NCBI RefSeq assembly: GCF_051955275.1
Contig: NZ_JBQCGW010000050.1
Location: 1-64,000 of the forward strand
Source: Pseudobacter sp051955275
Lineage (GTDB): Bacteria; Bacteroidota; Bacteroidia; Chitinophagales; Chitinophagaceae
Length of the DNA: 64,000 bases
Reading direction: 5' to 3'
The notes under the pieces were generated by a model that saw only the letters and a list, made by a program, of their open reading frames with translations, had not been told where the DNA came from and searched no databases. The translations under genes were made by a program, and so were the position numbers. Position 1 is the stretch's first letter. Each line of letters starts with the position of its first letter. Positions 62,134 through 64,000 of this stretch are shown piece after piece.

Positions 62134-63363
62134 ATGAATTCGTCAACTCAGATGGCCCCTCAACAATGGGCCAGGACCATAAAACCACAAAACCTGCATA
62201 TTGCTAATTTTCTGGCATTTGCATTATTGCCGCTCTCAGGTTTCGGCACCGATATCTACCTGCCTTCCTTGCCAGGAATGGCAGTGGACCTGCAGGTAAG
62301 CGCTGTACAGGTTCAGTTCACCATCACCATATTCCTGATCAGTTATGGCATCAGCCAGTTGTTCATCGGAAGTATCCTGGATAGTTATGGCCGTTATATG
62401 AGTGGCCTCGGTGCACTGGTGGTCTTCACCATGTCCAGCATTGCAGTGGCTCTTACCAGCAGCATCGAAATGATCTATGCCATGCGCGTGGTACAGGGCG
62501 TTACTGTTGGATTTGCAGTGGCAGGTAAGCGCGCTTTCTTCGTGGACCTCTATACCGGCACAAAGCTGAAACATTACCTGGGTATGTTTTCCATCATCTG
62601 GTCAACAGGTCCTATCATTGCGCCCTTTGTGGGAGGCTACCTGCAGACACTCTACGGATGGAGAGCTAATTTCTGGTTCCTCGCTATCCTTGGCGGTGTG
62701 CTGGCGATCGCAGAATTTATTTTCAGCGGCGAAACATTGCCGAAGAAAACTCCCTTTCAGATCAGGAGAGTACTGGGTATTTATAAAGAGATATTGTCGC
62801 ATCTGCCCTTTGTGCTGGGTGTTGTGTTGCTCGGGCTTTCCTATGCCATGGTGATGGTCTGTAACATGACTGCCCCATTTGTGATCGAACATCATTTTGC
62901 ATTTGATGCGGTAACTACCGGATACTGTTCGCTGATCCTGGGATTTGCCTGGATGGTGGGCGGTTTCATCAGCAAAGCTGTGGTGGAACATGCTTTCTTC
63001 CGCAAGCTGTTCGTGAACATCGCATTGCAGAGCCTGATCATCATCGCGATGATCATCACCCTGCATTTCTTCGAGAATATTTATGTGATGGTGGCCTTTG
63101 CCTTTCTGGTGCATGCCGGGGCTGGCTTCACTTTCAATAATTACATGACCTTCAGTATGACGCGCTTCCCGAAGAATGCAGGCGTAGCCAGCGGGCTCAC
63201 CGGAGGTTTCACCTTCCTGCTGGTATCGGCATTCAGTTATGGTATCATCAATGTGCTGCCTGCAAAAGACGGCCTGCATCTCGGATGGAGTTATGCCCTG
63301 CTCAGTTTGCTGGTGATTATTGTGGTACTGCTGGCAAAGAAACATACAAATGAAACGAACTAA
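62134..63363 (+). CDS. MFS transporter, Bcr/CflA (drug resistance) type
   Basis: About 409 residues with roughly twelve membrane helices. The first helix and loop, FGTDIYLPSLPGMAVDLQVS, is the D-x-Y-L-P signature of Bcr/CflA and related multidrug or sulfonamide/bicyclomycin exporters, followed by FLISYGISQLFIGSILDSYG (motif A region) and GPIIAPFVGGYLQTLYGWRA (motif C region, typical of antiporters). It likely expels small molecules by proton antiport; the substrate is not predictable. It is divergent from the sigma factor gene and has its own promoter. Repeat R4 follows its stop codon. Confidence 0.88.
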   Translation: MNSSTQMAPQQWARTIKPQNLHIANFLAFALLPLSGFGTDIYLPSLPGMAVDLQVSAVQVQFTITIFLISYGISQLFIGSILDSYGRYMSGLGALVVFTMSSIAVALTSSIEMIYAMRVVQGVTVGFAVAGKRAFFVDLYTGTKLKHYLGMFSIIWSTGPIIAPFVGGYLQTLYGWRANFWFLAILGGVLAIAEFIFSGETLPKKTPFQIRRVLGIYKEILSHLPFVLGVVLLGLSYAMVMVCNMTAPFVIEHHFAFDAVTTGYCSLILGFAWMVGGFISKAVVEHAFFRKLFVNIALQSLIIIAMIITLHFFENIYVMVAFAFLVHAGAGFTFNNYMTFSMTRFPKNAGVASGLTGGFTFLLVSAFSYGIINVLPAKDGLHLGWSYALLSLLVIIVVLLAKKHTNETN

Positions 63364-63379
63364 ATTTTAATTAGTGTGT

Positions 63380-63463
63380 GCCCGGTAGCTCTCGTCCCCG
63401 CTGGTTATTTCTATTCCGTTGCTTCCCGGCGACAAAGTATTCGCCAGAGGCGAACGACCGGGC
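63380..63463. repeat. Intergenic palindromic repeat, copy R4 (degenerate full form)
   Basis: Terminal arms GCCCGGT (63380-63386) and ACCGGGC (63457-63463) are exact reverse complements. Inside is TTCGCC-AGA-GGCGAA (63440-63454), the same hairpin as in R3 but in reverse orientation, preceded by a weaker GTTGC/GGCGAC hairpin in the same relative order as in inverted R3. The tail CTGAGTAATTT after the element matches the one after R1. It fills the first part of the 346-bp gap between the MFS and metN genes and lies next to the metN promoter. Confidence 0.7.
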
Positions 63464-63476
63464 AAACCCTGAGTAA

Positions 63477-63508
63477 TTTGGATAATAATCAATAATACTC
63501 TACTTTTG
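63477..63508 (+). promoter_or_regulatory. metN promoter (consensus Bacteroidota type)
   Basis: TTTG at 63477-63480, exactly 20 nt of spacer, and TACTTTTG at 63501-63508: a full match to the TTTG / TAnnTTTG promoter. Transcription should start near 63515, giving a leader of about 195 nt before metN. The -33 box overlaps the conserved tail of repeat R4. Confidence 0.75.
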
Positions 63509-63514
63509 CGGTAG

Positions 63515-63709
63515 ACTAATAAGAAATGCTTTGATTTTCAACCTGTACAATAATAACAAGTCTTATGCGGCCGCATCGATGCGTGTTTGCTGTTGCATGC
63601 GCACATCCGTTATCGCTACAGGTATTTGAAAGGAGATCCATTTATCAAAATGATACAGTCCCCGGATCGATACCCGGGGATTTTTTCTTTTAGAGCAGAA
63701 CAGGAAACA
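63515..63709 (+). other. Long structured metN leader
   Basis: This 195-nt leader holds CCTGTA near 63542 that can pair with TACAGG near 63617, enclosing the palindrome ATGCGGCCGCAT and a GATG...CATC-like stem, then AGGAG, then the terminator. The arrangement is that of a riboswitch or attenuator, which would fit a methionine transporter. I could not match it to the conserved cores of SAM-I or SAM-II riboswitches, so no class is assigned. An ATG at 63650 is in frame with metN with no stop between, 14 nt after AGGAG, and could add twenty residues to the protein. Confidence 0.4.
63659..63691 (+). terminator. Intrinsic terminator in the metN leader
   Basis: TCCCCGG (63659-63665) and CCGGGGA (63674-63680) form a perfect 7-bp stem with an 8-nt loop, followed at once by TTTTTTCTTTT. 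It lies 20 nt before the metN ATG and downstream of its promoter, so readthrough must be controlled for metN to be expressed. Confidence 0.7.
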
Positions 63710-64000
63710 ATGATCGAGATAAAACAGCTTTCAAAAACATTCCGGCAAAACCATGCCGCTTTCAGGGCGCTCGACAATATCAATCTGGAGATCGCAGAAG
63801 GCGAGATCGTGGGCATCATCGGCAGTTCTGGTGCAGGGAAAAGTACCCTGATCCGTTGTGTGAACCTCCTGGAAAAACCGGATGAAGGCAGTATACTCAT
63901 CAGGGGCACAGATCTTACCACACTCAATGATAAACAGCTGGCGGAAAAACGTAAAAAGATCGGTATGATCTTCCAGCATTTCAACCTTCTTTCTTCAGCC
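63710..64000 (+). CDS. metN: Methionine ABC transporter ATPase MetN, 5' part
   Basis: The first 97 codons, running off the right edge. The opening MIEIKQLSKTF and the region GEIVGIIGSSGAGKSTLIRC (Walker A GSSGAGKST) followed by VNLLEKPDEGSILI and KIGMIFQHFNLLSS (Q-loop) are characteristic of MetN, the ATP-binding subunit of the D/L-methionine importer; the close amino-acid importer ATPases are the alternative. An AGGA precedes the ATG by 6 nt. The permease and binding-protein genes would be expected beyond the window. Confidence 0.85.
   Translation, partial: MIEIKQLSKTFRQNHAAFRALDNINLEIAEGEIVGIIGSSGAGKSTLIRCVNLLEKPDEGSILIRGTDLTTLNDKQLAEKRKKIGMIFQHFNLLSSA

Noticed and set aside
62602..63345. 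Histidine-rich open frame of 247 codons opposite the MFS gene
   Set aside because: The many His, Gln and Asp residues are the complement of hydrophobic and Met codons of the transporter; not a real metal-binding protein.
63515..63658. SAM-I or SAM-II riboswitch before metN
   Set aside because: Neither the GAGGGA...GGCAACC core of SAM-I nor the pseudoknot core of SAM-II could be found by eye; the leader is therefore left unclassified.
1..64000. CRISPR arrays, tRNA or rRNA genes, insertion sequences, prophage
   Set aside because: No regularly spaced repeats, no cloverleaf with a CCA-type acceptor context, no transposase, integrase or phage proteins were found on either strand. The cloverleaf-like outline of repeat R3 lacks tRNA features.

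Overview
The window reads as a chromosome segment of a glycan-degrading member of the Bacteroidota, most likely a Chitinophagaceae-type soil or plant-associated bacterium. The evidence is three SusC/SusD outer-membrane import pairs, a hybrid two-component system, an ECF sigma/FecR pair next to a SusC with an STN domain, a GldA/GldF/GldG-type ABC system, DUF3823 and Planctomycete-type cytochrome (PSCyt) proteins, and promoters of the form TTTG - about 20 nt - TAnnTTTG. The genus assignment is inference. No tRNA, rRNA, CRISPR array, transposase or phage gene was seen. Coding density is high and only one gap exceeds 300 bp.

Region 1 (1-18412) is a polysaccharide utilisation locus (PUL). After the 5' part of a small secreted protein on the minus strand come a response regulator (294-1070) and a sensor kinase (1095-4205) that together look like a hybrid two-component system split into two genes. 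Divergent from them runs an operon: SusC, SusD, a DUF3823 lipoprotein, a GH2 glycosidase, a DUF4965 'glutaminase-like' protein, a secreted aldose epimerase, a LacI regulator and a GH127-like beta-L-arabinofuranosidase. A near-perfect LacI-type operator lies in the divergent region. The gene set suggests a galactose/arabinose-containing plant glycan.

Region 2 (18513-27667) holds a tricorn-like S41 protease, then on the minus strand a full-length hybrid two-component regulator followed closely by a Tat-exported glycosylasparaginase and a CutC-family protein.

Region 3 (27844-46406) is the most unusual part. A four-gene set of extracytoplasmic redox-type proteins (a PSCyt/DUF1549/LamG/DUF1553 dihaem protein, a DUF1501 protein, a beta-propeller protein, and a DUF2231-cytochrome-LRR membrane protein) stands directly upstream of a SusC/SusD pair, a heparinase II/III-family lyase, a GH88 unsaturated uronyl hydrolase and a large GH2 beta-galactosidase. 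The first gene and the SusC gene share an upstream sequence of the same layout, suggesting that both units answer to one activator, plausibly the divergent hybrid regulator. I interpret this as a uronic-acid polysaccharide PUL with an associated c-type cytochrome module.

Region 4 (46407-54746, minus strand) contains a VOC protein, a DeoR regulator and an MFS transporter behind a perfect 24-bp palindrome, then an apparent operon of a GldA-like ATPase, a GldF-GldG fusion and two tandem MutS-like ATPases that lack the mismatch-recognition domains.

Region 5 (54983-62011, minus strand) is a sigma factor / FecR anti-sigma / SusC / SusD transport module. Region 6 (62134-64000) holds a Bcr/CflA-type MFS transporter and the 5' end of metN, which has a clear promoter, a long leader and an intrinsic terminator just before the gene.

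Four intergenic copies of a GC-rich palindromic repeat family (near 21.8, 40.0, 54.9 and 63.4 kb) punctuate the window. Two are about 85-110 bp with inner hairpins, and two are short single-arm hairpins.
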